A DNA stretch of 41,633 nt from Anaerolineae bacterium (GCA_020433785.1 JAGRCC010000232.1:1-41633); one strand, 5' to 3'; positions 1 to 8,807 are shown, counted from the stretch's first letter. Notes: generated by a model from the letters alone, not told the origin. Translations and numbers: made by a program.

Positions 1-4
1 ATAG

Positions 5-51
5 ATTCCCGCTAAGCTTGTCCTCGCGTAGGCGGAGAAGCATGCGGGAAT
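5..51. repeat. Palindromic intergenic repeat (ATTCCCGC...GCGGGAAT)
   Basis: ATTCCCGC at 5-12 pairs with GCGGGAAT at 44-51 and is followed by TGACA. The interior (GCTTGTCCTC / GGCGGAGAAGC) can partly pair too. This is the form of a dispersed palindrome common in the intergenic space of many environmental bacteria. The element sits at the window edge and may extend further left. Confidence 0.45.
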
Positions 52-96
52 GACATGCCCGAACGTTTCGTTTTCATTCTGTTTTCAGTATAGAGG

Positions 97-125
97 TTGA
101 AGAGCCAATTACCATTTACTATTTA
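97..125 (+). promoter_or_regulatory. Possible sigma70-type promoter for the 153-8246 gene set
   Basis: TTGAAG at 97-102 and TATTTA at 120-125 are separated by 17 bases, about 30 bases before the first start codon. The -10 match is weak. The same stretch carries two copies of CCAATTACC (105-113 and 126-134), so the AT-rich signal may only reflect a simple repeat. Confidence 0.25.
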
Positions 126-152
126 CCAATTACCCAAAAATGAGAGGAACCT

Positions 153-821
153 ATGAATCTGCTGCAACTTATCCTCTATGCTTTGGTGCTGGGGCGGGGT
201 GTGCTTCAGCTTGAACCGGCCATTTTTCAGGTCTTGCTCGATAACCCGGCGGCTCGATTTGTGCCGACAACGCTGTTGTTCTTAGCCGGCTTGTCGGATG
301 TGCTGGGCCAGAGTGTGGTATTGTTTGCTAACCGGGTCAAGCCGGGCCGTTTTGTGGTCAGCATCGTCGCGTCGGTCATCGTTTTGATTATTAGCGTATT
401 TGTCTGGGCGGTCTCTATCTGGCTTACCGGCTGGTTCATCTTCGGCAGCAACCAGAGCTTTGTCAATATCTTGCGCGTAGTCCAAGCCAGCTATGCGCCG
501 CTCATTTTTGGTATCTTCATCTTTATCCCTTACCTGGGCAATATCATCTTTCGCTTGTTACGCATCTGGGTCTTTTTGGCGCTGCTGGTCGGCGTACAGG
601 TGGCCTATCCCATTAATTTCTGGCAGGCGCTGTTCTGTTGTATGGGGGGCTGGATTGTGTACGAACTGATGACCCGTTTGCCCGCCCTGCCGTTAGAGGG
701 GCTAAGCCGCTGGTGGTGGCGGGTAACCACCGGCACGCCGGAACCGCTGGATATTCAGGCCAGGGCCGACCAGGTCGCCGAGCAGGCGGCCATGTTTGTT
801 AGACGACGAGCAAAAAATTAA
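153..821 (+). CDS. Yip1-like polytopic membrane protein
   Basis: This 222-aa protein has about five hydrophobic segments, at roughly residues 38-58, 69-92, 115-137, 138-155 and 160-178. A basic soluble tail ends in RRRAKN. The segment around YAPLIFGIFIFIPYLG, followed by LLRIW, resembles the conserved core of Yip1-type membrane proteins, but no catalytic motif is visible, so the family call is tentative. The ATG is preceded by GAGAGGA at a normal distance. It is the first of six same-strand genes and lies 20 bases before the large hydrolase gene, so the two are probably co-transcribed. Function unknown. Confidence 0.75.
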   Translation: MNLLQLILYALVLGRGVLQLEPAIFQVLLDNPAARFVPTTLLFLAGLSDVLGQSVVLFANRVKPGRFVVSIVASVIVLIISVFVWAVSIWLTGWFIFGSNQSFVNILRVVQASYAPLIFGIFIFIPYLGNIIFRLLRIWVFLALLVGVQVAYPINFWQALFCCMGGWIVYELMTRLPALPLEGLSRWWWRVTTGTPEPLDIQARADQVAEQAAMFVRRRAKN

Positions 822-841
822 ACCGGAAGTAGGTATCGCCG

Positions 842-3628
842 ATGGATATTGTCATCAATCCGCTGTTCAGCTTATTATTTTGGGGATTCATTTTAATCAT
901 CATCTTGGCCTTCATCTCGCCCTTCGAGGCGCTGGGCTGGTGGGCCGGCTGGAACAAACGCCAGCTTGAGACGGAATCATTGGCTCCGCCCACCCTAGAG
1001 CCTGACGCCCAACCGGACGCCGATTATTACGTGGTCTACTTGACCGGGATCGGCGGCTTCTCCGGCGCCTGGCTGGGTGACCGCGAGGCGCATTTTCTGG
1101 ATTTACTGGCCGAGCGCTTGCCCGGCCAGACGGTCATTGTGCGCGACGTCTTCCCCTTTTCCGTCAGCAATAACCCGCTCAACGGCGAGCGGCTGCTGAC
1201 CCGTCTCTGGAACTGGATTCATAAACGCCAGATCAAAAACTCCGCCGATATTTTTACCTTTTTTATCGTCATCCGCAATCTGTTTCAAGTCGCCATTTCC
1301 AGCGATCCCCGTTATGGCCCCATCAACAACCTGGGGGTAGCCCAAGAGATCAGTCGCAGTCTGCTGGAAAAGGGCTATCAGCCGGGCAGCGGTAAGACCA
1401 TTACCCTAATCGGCTACAGCGGCGGGGCGCAAGTGTCGTTGGGGGTCACCCGCTATTTGCACCGGACCCTGGAAGCCCCGGTTCAAATCTTTACCTTTGG
1501 TGGGGTGATGTCCGATGATCCGGGTCTCGATGATGCCGAGCATTTGTATCAACTGATCGGCGGTAAAGATTTTTTCCCCAAAGTTGGGGCTATCTTTTTC
1601 GCCGGACGCTGGCCGCTGCTCTCCTATTCGCATTGGAATAAGGCCCAGAGCCAGGGCCGCATCAGCGCTATCGATGCCGGGGCGAATGTGGTTCATACCG
1701 GCGCCACCGACTACTTCTCCCAAACGGCCGCCTTGCCGGATGGGCAATCCCATATGGATCACAGCATCGAGATTATCAGCGGGGTGATGTCCAATGGGCA
1801 GACGACCACGCCGGAGCGCTTAAAAGAACTGGTGGGCGATTTTGGCCCTAAAAATAACTATGAGCGTTATTGGGAGCTGCCGTTCATTCGGCCCGACTAT
1901 TACCCGCTGAAGCAGACATTAGCCCCCGAACGATATCGCCCCATTGCCACCTGGATGGGCCGCTTAATTCTCCCGGACCCGGACGAACGCCAGGCGGTCA
2001 AAGGCACCCTGTTAGAGGTTTATCATGCCGATGAAAGCCATCGCCATCTGATCGGCCAGGTGGTCAATTTGCGCTACAGCGACAGCCCGGACGTGCAAAA
2101 ACGGGTTTGGGCCGTGGCCAAAGATATCCACTTTGACCGGCGAGCTGAGGAGAGCCAACGCATCGGGCTGATCCACCCGGAGCGGCTCAACCATTGGCGT
2201 CTGGTCAATCCGCTGGAGTCGCTGGCCGGGGGCCGGCCGCACGATGATGTCGTGGTCGGCTTGATAGGTACGGTGGTAGTTGAAGAGGACCATCCGGGGG
2301 ATGAGCGCCCCACCCTTTACACCAGTCGCGGGCCGATGCAAATCAGCGGTCGTTATTACGCCCTGGTGCAGTTCATCGGGCCGGTGCAGGCCGGCGGCGA
2401 AACCTTTCGGGTCGTCCACTACAAGCGCGAGACCGGGCAGTTCGACGGAGGCGAAGAGGTGGTTTGTCTGCCGCAGGTGATGCCGACCCTGTTCGGCATC
2501 CCGGCTTCTACCAGTCGGGATATTGAAAAATCCCCGCTCAATGCAAACGGGTGGTATATCTATGGCGCGCAGAATAATGAGGGGATGTTTGTCGTCCAAT
2601 CGCTGGCGCCCCGAGAGCTGCTGCAGGTTCAGCCGCAAGAGGTCATCACTGACCGGAAAGCGGCCCTGACCTATCTCAAAAAGGGCGTCTGGGGTGACGC
2701 GGTGGCCTACAAAGGGCGCATTACCTCGGTCTTACTCAGCCCCAGCGCCAAAGATGCCACCGCCGCGCTCGCTAACTGGCAAGAGGGCGACCGCGTCCTG
2801 CTGGCCTCGGTTTATGGCGGGATCACCGGCCGCACCCCGGAGCCATACGCGGCCTTTGGCAAAATCTACTTCGGCCACTTTTCCTACGGTACGGCGGATA
2901 TTGTGCGCGAACCGCTCACCGGCGAGCTGCGCTTTGAGATTGTTTATCATCAAGTTTACACCAACAACATCGACGGTTTGATCGCCGGTAAGCTCCACTG
3001 GTCCCGCTATATGGGCGACCGGCTGTGGGGTTTTGCCGGCTTCCGCCCGCTGGCCGATATCATGGTCAAACTGGATGCCTTCGACGAGCCGTTCACGTTT
3101 ACCGAACAGCAGCACTCCGCCCTGGATATCGTGGTCCAAACGCTGGAGACCATGACCGCCCGGTATCGAACCGGCGACGGCACGGGCGGCACCTACGTTA
3201 CGGCTTCTAACAACTGCGCCCAGGACTCCAACCAGGCCCTCTACGGCGCGATAAAATTCCTGGATGACTCCATTGACCGCCAAACCCACCTCAAAGCGAG
3301 GCTGCGTTATCATCCTGAGGAGATGGAACGGTTTGAACGGTTGGCGGCGTTGGGTAAATCGCTGCGTCGCCGGCTGCTACCGTTAGGTTCAGCCCGCGCC
3401 GATTGGGAGTATCAGATCGAGCAGTTGGGAACCAGCTTGGAGGATGGGGTCGCCACCAATCTATTCAAGGGGGTGCTCAGTTGGCGCACGGTTCTGCCGG
3501 CTCTGGCCGCCTACAACGTAACTCGGGTGTTTCTGGAGCACGGGGGCGCTGTCTGGGCGCTGCGAACCAACCAGATCGGCGGCGACAATCCCGATATCGA
3601 ACCGCTGCCCCCATTTCCGTTTGCCTAA
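842..3628 (+). CDS. Large membrane-anchored alpha/beta-hydrolase fold protein with cyanobacterial 'CAAX/Abi-like' C-terminal region
   Basis: 928 aa. An N-terminal membrane segment (about residues 9-29) precedes an alpha/beta-hydrolase-like domain (about 60-310). That domain has a strand ending in YLTGIGGFSG and the nucleophile elbow GYSGG at 191-195, putting the likely catalytic serine at 193. The remaining 600 residues resemble, from memory, a conserved cyanobacterial family often labelled 'Abi (CAAX) family protease'. Landmarks are FGHFSYG at 677-683, a RYRTGDG segment, and NNCAQDSNQ at 790-798. I see no EExxxR CAAX-protease motif, so that label should not be read as proven activity. The gene lies 20 bases after the Yip1-like gene and 12 before the holin-like gene. 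Substrate unknown; a lipid or ester at the membrane is an inference. Confidence 0.8.
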   Translation: MDIVINPLFSLLFWGFILIIILAFISPFEALGWWAGWNKRQLETESLAPPTLEPDAQPDADYYVVYLTGIGGFSGAWLGDREAHFLDLLAERLPGQTVIVRDVFPFSVSNNPLNGERLLTRLWNWIHKRQIKNSADIFTFFIVIRNLFQVAISSDPRYGPINNLGVAQEISRSLLEKGYQPGSGKTITLIGYSGGAQVSLGVTRYLHRTLEAPVQIFTFGGVMSDDPGLDDAEHLYQLIGGKDFFPKVGAIFFAGRWPLLSYSHWNKAQSQGRISAIDAGANVVHTGATDYFSQTAALPDGQSHMDHSIEIISGVMSNGQTTTPERLKELVGDFGPKNNYERYWELPFIRPDYYPLKQTLAPERYRPIATWMGRLILPDPDERQAVKGTLLEVYHADESHRHLIGQVVNLRYSDSPDVQKRVWAVAKDIHFDRRAEESQRIGLIHPERLNHWRLVNPLESLAGGRPHDDVVVGLIGTVVVEEDHPGDERPTLYTSRGPMQISGRYYALVQFIGPVQAGGETFRVVHYKRETGQFDGGEEVVCLPQVMPTLFGIPASTSRDIEKSPLNANGWYIYGAQNNEGMFVVQSLAPRELLQVQPQEVITDRKAALTYLKKGVWGDAVAYKGRITSVLLSPSAKDATAALANWQEGDRVLLASVYGGITGRTPEPYAAFGKIYFGHFSYGTADIVREPLTGELRFEIVYHQVYTNNIDGLIAGKLHWSRYMGDRLWGFAGFRPLADIMVKLDAFDEPFTFTEQQHSALDIVVQTLETMTARYRTGDGTGGTYVTASNNCAQDSNQALYGAIKFLDDSIDRQTHLKARLRYHPEEMERFERLAALGKSLRRRLLPLGSARADWEYQIEQLGTSLEDGVATNLFKGVLSWRTVLPALAAYNVTRVFLEHGGAVWALRTNQIGGDNPDIEPLPPFPFA

Positions 3629-3640
3629 TAGAGGGATACT

Positions 3641-4141
3641 ATGAAGTTCAATTGGAAATTAGTGCTCATGTTGATTCTGCTCAACGGGATGGCTATCGGC
3701 CTGACGGCGCTGCTGCTGCCGGGGATTACGGTGGCCCACCAGCGCCTGTCCACCTATCTCATTTTGGGCGCGATGTTTGGGCTACTGAACGCCTTTGTCA
3801 AACCCATTGTCCAATTTCTAACGATTTCGCTGCTGTTTGTGACCTATGGCCTGGTGATTATTATTGTCAATACGGTCATGTTTCTGCTGCTTGAATTTTT
3901 CCTGTCTGACTTGTTGATTATTAATAACATCTGGTGGTCCATTATTGGCGGGTCTGTGATCAGCCTGCTTGGTGTCTTTCTGGAGAATCTGTGTGGCTTA
4001 TCGCCGCCTATCATCGATGATATAGCCCAGCCGGAGCCGGCTCTGATCGCTGCTAAGCCCCCGGCCGGTCGCTACGACCAGATTATGACCCAAGTTCGAG
4101 AGCTGAAAGAAGAGGTATTGGGCCATGAAAACCAGCAGTAG
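3641..4141 (+). CDS. Phage_holin_4_2-type (YvlD-like) four-TM membrane protein
   Basis: This 166-aa protein has four hydrophobic segments in the first 125 residues and a soluble tail of about 40 residues. The order of motifs is LLLPGI, then FGLLNAFVKPIVQFLT, then VNTVMF, then a final glycine-rich helix. This is the pattern of the family named after superfamily IV holins (PF04020), whose chromosomal members are small membrane proteins of unclear role and not lysis proteins. The ATG follows GAGGGATACT. The 3' end overlaps the UbiB-like gene by 17 bases, which suggests translational coupling. No phage genes are nearby, so a real holin role is unlikely. Confidence 0.85.
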   Translation: MKFNWKLVLMLILLNGMAIGLTALLLPGITVAHQRLSTYLILGAMFGLLNAFVKPIVQFLTISLLFVTYGLVIIIVNTVMFLLLEFFLSDLLIINNIWWSIIGGSVISLLGVFLENLCGLSPPIIDDIAQPEPALIAAKPPAGRYDQIMTQVRELKEEVLGHENQQ

Positions 4142-5840
4142 TCTGGATCGCTTCCGCGAAAGTCTGCGCCTTCAGCAGGTGTTCAATACCTTTGTGCGGT
4201 ATGGCATGGATGTCTTGCTGGATCGCGGCCTGATTGGCGACTTTCGGCGCTTTATGCAAAACTGGGTCTACGATCCGCCGCAGCCGCTGCTGCCGCTGAG
4301 TACGCCGGTCAAGGTCCGCTTGATGATCGAAGAGCTTGGCCCCATTTACGTCAAAATGGGCCAGATTGTCTCCAGCCAGGCCCAAGCGCTGCCGGCCGAG
4401 TGGGGACAAGAGCTAAAGAAGCTGCAAAGCAACGTTCCCCCGTTTCCCACGCAGCAAGTCCGGGAGATTATCACGGCTGAGCTAGGCGCTCCCCCGGAAC
4501 TGCTTTTCGCCGACTTCGATCCAAACCCCCTGGCCGCCGCCTCCACCGCCCAGGTGCACCGGGCTACGCTTCCCTTCGGCCAGTCGGTGGTGGTCAAGGT
4601 GCAGCGTCCCCACATTCAGCGGCAGGTCCGGGCCGATCTGGGCATTATGCGCAACGCCGTCAGAGTCTTCACCCGCCGCTCAACTTGGGTCAGAGACCTT
4701 GATCTACGGGGCATGCTCGACGTATTTGGCAATAATATCCTCATCGAGTTAGATTACGGGTATGAAGCCTATCACGCTTACCGGCTCAGTCAGAATTTAG
4801 AGGGGATCGAAGGCTGCCGGGTACCGCACATTTACCAGGAGTTTTCCACCAGCAAAGTTCTGACCATGGAGTTCATTAATGGGGTCAAAATTTCCGATTT
4901 AGCCGCTATCGAAGCCGCCGGGCTTGATAAGCAGCTCCTGGCCGAGCACACGCTGCATAGTATGGTCAAACAGCTGCTCATCGACGGCTTTTTCCATTCC
5001 GATCCCCATCCCGGCAACTTGCTGGTCAATCTGCAGACCGGCGAGATCAACTTTCTCGATCTGGGCATGGTCGGCGAGCTTGACGTCCGGCAGCGAGTGA
5101 ATTTGATTAATTTGTTTATGACCTTAAACCAAATGGATACCCCCGGCCTGGCTCAAGTTTTGTTGAGCATCAGCAAGCCGTTTCGCAAGGTGGACGAAGC
5201 GGCCTACTACCGGGATTTTGAGCGGCGGGTCGGTCGCTATCTGGAGTATGACACCCGCAGCAGTTTCGGCCAGATTGTCAGTGTGGGGCTTGATCTGCTG
5301 CAGGAGCACGGCCTGCGCTTAGACTCCCAACTGACCCTAGCGCTTAAATCGCTGATGCAAGCCGAAGCCATTACCCGTTTGCTCGTACCTCGCGAAGACA
5401 TTGTCGGCCTGATTAACAAGCACATTCAACAGTTGATGCTAGCGCAGATTAACGAGGAGAACATCAAAAAAGTGGTCACCAAAGAGGGAACCTATCTGCT
5501 GCGCGAGCTGGTGCAGCGGATGCCCTCGCTGCGTGATGCCGCCTTTTCGTGGTTGGAACAGTACCAAGCCGGCCAATTTAATCTTAAACTGGATACGTCG
5601 GATTTGAGCAAAGATATTCAATCGGTGCGGAATTTAGGCCGACAGATTATCATTGGGGTGATGTTGATCGGGATGATTATCGGCTCGTCGATCGCCATTA
5701 GTATTTCTGAGTCATCGGGCGGCCCTTCGTCGCTGCTGCCCCAAATTGCCTTTATCGGCTATGTGGGCTCGATGGTGGTGGCCGGGTTGTTTGTGGTTGT
5801 CCTGCTGTGGCGGTTGTGGCTGGGCGAGGAGCCGGATTGA
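4125..5840 (+). CDS. AarF/ABC1/UbiB family atypical kinase-like protein
   Basis: 571 aa. The UbiB-family signatures are all visible: KMGQ at 77-80 (the KxGQ motif that replaces the normal P-loop), ASTAQVH, VVVKVQRP with the likely ATP-contacting lysine, HSDPHPGN with Asp293, and DLG with Asp312. Two C-terminal membrane helices (about 505-525 and 540-562) match the UbiB layout. Family members are ATPases that support ubiquinone or other isoprenoid-lipid handling at the membrane. No ubiquinone or menaquinone biosynthesis gene is in the window, so the substrate is open. The ATG lies inside the preceding holin-like gene, and the stop overlaps the next gene's chosen TTG start. Confidence 0.93.
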   Translation: MKTSSSLDRFRESLRLQQVFNTFVRYGMDVLLDRGLIGDFRRFMQNWVYDPPQPLLPLSTPVKVRLMIEELGPIYVKMGQIVSSQAQALPAEWGQELKKLQSNVPPFPTQQVREIITAELGAPPELLFADFDPNPLAAASTAQVHRATLPFGQSVVVKVQRPHIQRQVRADLGIMRNAVRVFTRRSTWVRDLDLRGMLDVFGNNILIELDYGYEAYHAYRLSQNLEGIEGCRVPHIYQEFSTSKVLTMEFINGVKISDLAAIEAAGLDKQLLAEHTLHSMVKQLLIDGFFHSDPHPGNLLVNLQTGEINFLDLGMVGELDVRQRVNLINLFMTLNQMDTPGLAQVLLSISKPFRKVDEAAYYRDFERRVGRYLEYDTRSSFGQIVSVGLDLLQEHGLRLDSQLTLALKSLMQAEAITRLLVPREDIVGLINKHIQQLMLAQINEENIKKVVTKEGTYLLRELVQRMPSLRDAAFSWLEQYQAGQFNLKLDTSDLSKDIQSVRNLGRQIIIGVMLIGMIIGSSIAISISESSGGPSSLLPQIAFIGYVGSMVVAGLFVVVLLWRLWLGEEPD

Positions 5841-6856
5841 GTAGAGAGATTAAACGCGTTGTGAAGCCGTCAAGCAAAATCATTGTCAAGCCAACGCCGG
5901 TCGTTTTTATCAGAAATTTGATTATTATCGAGTTTGTCTGGGCTGTGGCCGCCTGGCTGGTGTCACTGCAATTTAGTCCGACTGAGCTTTACAATGATTT
6001 TCAACTGGCCCGCTTCGGCCCGTTTGGAATTATCCTGACGATGGTGATTACCACGTTCCAGATTTTGATTATTGCCGCCGCCTTTCTGTTATGGTATACC
6101 GACACCTATGAAATCGACCGGGAGACGATTGTTCGCCGCCGGGGCGGGCTGTTTGGCGTGAGTCAAGTTGCCCCCACCCAAACTCTAACCGAGGTTGACG
6201 TTAGCCAATCGAAGCTGGGGGAAACCTTCAATTACGGCACCCTCATCCTGACCAGGGTCGGGGCGGCCGACCAAGGGTATCTCCATAATATTCCCAACCC
6301 CCGCCATTACGCGGCTTTGATCAAAACGCTGGTCGATCCGCAGCAGCTCGACATTCAGGCGGCCTTGCAAAAATCGATTCCTGACCACATCGCGGCGGGC
6401 GAGGGGCAGCATTGCGAGTTCAAGGCCAGTTTTGCCTGGGATTATCGCCGCCATTCTATTAATAAGGAGCTGCACAAAGCCGTTATGAAAAATATCGTCG
6501 GCTTTATGAATACCACCGGCGGTATCTTGCTGTTAGGCGTCGGCGACGACGGCGAGATCGTCGGGCTGGAGCAAGAGTTCCAATCACAGGGCAAGCCCAA
6601 CGCCGATGGCTTTGAAATCAACTTCAACTCGACCTTTCGCGCGATGATCGGTCCTGAATACCGACCCTACGTCTCGCTGGATTTTGTGCAAATCGATGAA
6701 AAAACAATCTGCCGGGTGATGGTGCTGCCGACCCCGGAGCCGGTCTACCTGACCCACAAAAATCAGGAGGAATTCTACATTCGCACCGGCAACGCCAGCC
6801 AACCCTTAACTATAAGCCAAACGGTAACCTATGTTCAAACTCACTTCAAAGCCTAA
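5837..6856 (+). CDS. Membrane PH-like domain fused to Schlafen AlbA_2 domain
   Basis: 339 aa from TTG 5837, which overlaps the UbiB stop as TTGA and has GAGGAG about six bases upstream. A GTG at 5807 is an in-frame alternative without a good binding site. Two membrane helices (about residues 20-42 and 58-82) precede a region like bacterial PH domains (YEIDRETIVRRRGG and following, about 87-165). The second half (about 185-335) is an AlbA_2-type domain: the CEFKAS motif, a helix with IVGFMNTTGG, then ILLLGVGDDGEIVG, and a late FYIRTGN strand. Such domains bind nucleic acid in some families. Tethering one to the membrane behind a PH-like module is unusual. The 3' end overlaps the esterase gene by 26 bases. 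Confidence 0.85.
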   Translation: MSREIKRVVKPSSKIIVKPTPVVFIRNLIIIEFVWAVAAWLVSLQFSPTELYNDFQLARFGPFGIILTMVITTFQILIIAAAFLLWYTDTYEIDRETIVRRRGGLFGVSQVAPTQTLTEVDVSQSKLGETFNYGTLILTRVGAADQGYLHNIPNPRHYAALIKTLVDPQQLDIQAALQKSIPDHIAAGEGQHCEFKASFAWDYRRHSINKELHKAVMKNIVGFMNTTGGILLLGVGDDGEIVGLEQEFQSQGKPNADGFEINFNSTFRAMIGPEYRPYVSLDFVQIDEKTICRVMVLPTPEPVYLTHKNQEEFYIRTGNASQPLTISQTVTYVQTHFKA

Positions 6857-8246
6857 AAAACCAGGTGTCAGCCGCTTGATGACGATCAGGCGGCGTATCA
6901 GACTCCTAAGACGGCTGATTTATTTCTATCAGGTCACGGTTATCTTTAAATCTCGCCTGGATAAATGGACCAAGCCCGTCGCGCGCGTTTCGCTGCGCCT
7001 GTTTAGTCTGCTCACGGCGCTTTTTGCCAGCCTGATTCTATTTGACTCTAAAGATGGGGCGCTGCAAGGATTGGCCTGGGGACCCAAACTGGTGGCCTCG
7101 GCGCTGTCGCCATTCCTGGCCGTATTGGGCGGTCTGTTCGCCTTCTGGGGCATTAAATATCGGGATTGGTACAGTACAGCGGCCGGCTTGTTGAGTGCGG
7201 GTATCGCCATCAACCATGTGCGCAACCTCACGCCCTCGCACGAGGCCGAATTTGTTCAGGCCTTTGGGCCGGATTGGGTCGACCAAATACCGCCAGACGT
7301 TCGCGCCCGCTTGCGGTCCTATCGCTGGGCGCCCCTTTATCGACGCCGTCGCTATGGCGCGCTGCACCGGGATGTGGTATTCGGTGTCAACAGCGACTCC
7401 GGCCGCCCCTTAACCGCCGATCTGATGCAGCCGCCGCCGGGCGTGCCCCGCACCGGCCTGGCGACGATTTTTGTGCACGGCGGCGGCTGGTGGTACGGCC
7501 ACAAAAACATCACCAAATTCCCCTTCTTTGAGCGGCTGGTGTCGCAGGGCCATGTGGTGATGGATATCAACTATACGTTGGCCCCCCATTCTTCGGTGCT
7601 GGGTATGGTCAAAGATGTCAAACAGGCCATCCTCTGGCTAAAACAGCATGCGGCCACGTTCGAGATTGACCCGACGCGAATTGTTTTGACCGGCCAATCC
7701 GCCGGGGCGCACTTATCGCTCTTGGCCGCCTACACCCCCAACGACCCGGCCTTGCAGCCTGACGGCATCGCCGGCGATAGCGCGGTGCGCGGCGTAATTT
7801 CATACCAGGGTCCAACTGATATGGTGGCGTTGTACGAGGACACCCAGCACCGATTTGTCCGCCTCTTCCCCAATCGTTTGGTCACGGAGGCCCACCGTCT
7901 GCTCGAACTGGTGAGCGGTCACGGCAGCAGCCTGGCCGGCGGCATCGCCAGCGTGATGGGCGGCACGCCGGCCGAGATACCGGACCTGTACCGCCAACTG
8001 TCGCCCATCACCTACGCCGGCGCAGCCTGCCCGCCCACCCTGCTGCTGCAAGGTAACCACGATCTCCTGGTCGATCACCGGGATGTCGAGCGACTGTACC
8101 AGACCCTGCGCTCGGCCCAAGCCCCCGTCGTTTACATTCCGTTTCCTCAGTGCAACCATGCCTTCGAGGCCGTGCTGCCTCGCCTCTCGCCCCCGGCCCA
8201 AACCGCCGCCTACTACACCGAGCGGTTCCTGGCCGTGCTGGTTTAA
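6831..8246 (+). CDS. Membrane-anchored alpha/beta-hydrolase, esterase/lipase (BD-FAE/HSL-like)
   Basis: 471 aa. Basic and hydrophobic N-terminal segments (roughly residues 52-70 and 80-125) probably anchor the protein. The catalytic domain spans about 180-470. HGGGW at 216-220 forms the oxyanion hole, GQSAG carries the nucleophile Ser290, GNHD gives Asp411 and CNHAFE gives His443, so the triad is complete. HGGG plus GQSAG is typical of the carboxylesterase/hormone-sensitive-lipase branch; the substrate cannot be read from sequence. It is the last gene of the six-gene set, and its start lies inside the previous gene. No clear intrinsic terminator follows. Confidence 0.9.
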   Translation: MFKLTSKPKKPGVSRLMTIRRRIRLLRRLIYFYQVTVIFKSRLDKWTKPVARVSLRLFSLLTALFASLILFDSKDGALQGLAWGPKLVASALSPFLAVLGGLFAFWGIKYRDWYSTAAGLLSAGIAINHVRNLTPSHEAEFVQAFGPDWVDQIPPDVRARLRSYRWAPLYRRRRYGALHRDVVFGVNSDSGRPLTADLMQPPPGVPRTGLATIFVHGGGWWYGHKNITKFPFFERLVSQGHVVMDINYTLAPHSSVLGMVKDVKQAILWLKQHAATFEIDPTRIVLTGQSAGAHLSLLAAYTPNDPALQPDGIAGDSAVRGVISYQGPTDMVALYEDTQHRFVRLFPNRLVTEAHRLLELVSGHGSSLAGGIASVMGGTPAEIPDLYRQLSPITYAGAACPPTLLLQGNHDLLVDHRDVERLYQTLRSAQAPVVYIPFPQCNHAFEAVLPRLSPPAQTAAYYTERFLAVLV

Positions 8247-8255
8247 GCTCAAGTT

Positions 8256-8394
8256 GTAGGATGGGTTGAATGGGTTGATTCGAGACGTTGTTGCCCAAAT
8301 GGTTGGGTTTCGCTGAGGTTCTGGAGCTCACCCACCAAATGAAACCCAACGTTAGCTCGCCAGAGGTCAAAATTTTCGGCTCAACCCAACCTAC
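8256..8394. repeat. MITE-like palindromic element (GTAGG-TGGGTTGA family)
   Basis: GTAGGATGGGTTGA at 8256-8269 pairs with TCAACCCAACCTAC at 8381-8394, with one mismatch. An inner pair, GTTGGGTTTC at 8302-8311 and GAAACCCAAC at 8341-8350, is perfect. The two nested stems make a 139-bp hairpin-forming element. The core words resemble a repeat spread through many cyanobacterial and Chloroflexota intergenic regions. It carries no open frame. Confidence 0.65.
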
Positions 8395-8436
8395 TGCGAC
8401 AAAGACTATCCCATTTAGCCTGATTATGTAATTATG

Positions 8437-8445
8437 TGGTATAAT
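8437..8445 (+). promoter_or_regulatory. Extended -10 promoter candidate
   Basis: TGGTATAAT combines a TGn extension with a perfect TATAAT at 8440-8445. No good -35 lies 16-18 bases upstream, as is allowed for extended -10 promoters. It could drive the 8808-10684 genes through a long leader. Confidence 0.35.
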
Positions 8446-8807
8446 TGGTAACGCTTATCTTAGAAAATGTAATGCGGTGGATAGGAAAGCCTGTGCGCTG
8501 CCACGCACTCATCTGCATCAACCGGGCTTAGTCCAAACCTCATTCCTCGACTCCATCTTGAACCAAAATCCACGGCGTCCGTTGAGCATAGTCAACGCTT
8601 TCGCTAGCTTAGGTCGTACCATTCTGGACGTATCGTATCTCGTTACTACTTATCTACACCTTTTTGGACACTGTGAGTTCTTGCCAAATCTGTTAAAATA
8701 TAATAATCGGAGTTCGATAATTAAAGTTGTATATGTCACTTCGCAGCGTTAGCGGAGAAATGACCTGAAACACATCTCACCGTTCCTTAGTTTAGAGGGA
8801 AAAGGTT

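Larger units (their letters stand above)
8247..8807. other. 561-bp intergenic region before the kinase/regulator genes
   Basis: It holds a MITE-like inverted repeat (8256-8394), an extended -10 promoter candidate (8437-8445) and a second AT-rich TATAAT at 8699-8704 with no well-spaced -35. A 91-codon open frame at 8477-8752 has no convincing binding site or protein-like composition and is not called. If transcription starts near 8452, the leader before the 83-aa gene would be about 350 bases long. I recognise no riboswitch class in it. Confidence 0.6.

Noticed and set aside
2012..3313. Long open frames antisense to the hydrolase gene (2012-2638 and 2732-3313)
   Set aside because: They mirror the GC-rich codon structure of the plus-strand gene, which has clear motifs throughout, and show no own motif.
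3641..4141. Prophage remnant based on the holin family name
   Set aside because: This family is commonly chromosomal; no endolysin, integrase or structural phage gene is present.
8477..8752. 91-codon open frame in the spacer before the signalling genes
   Set aside because: No binding site, no protein-like pattern, and it spans a possible promoter region.
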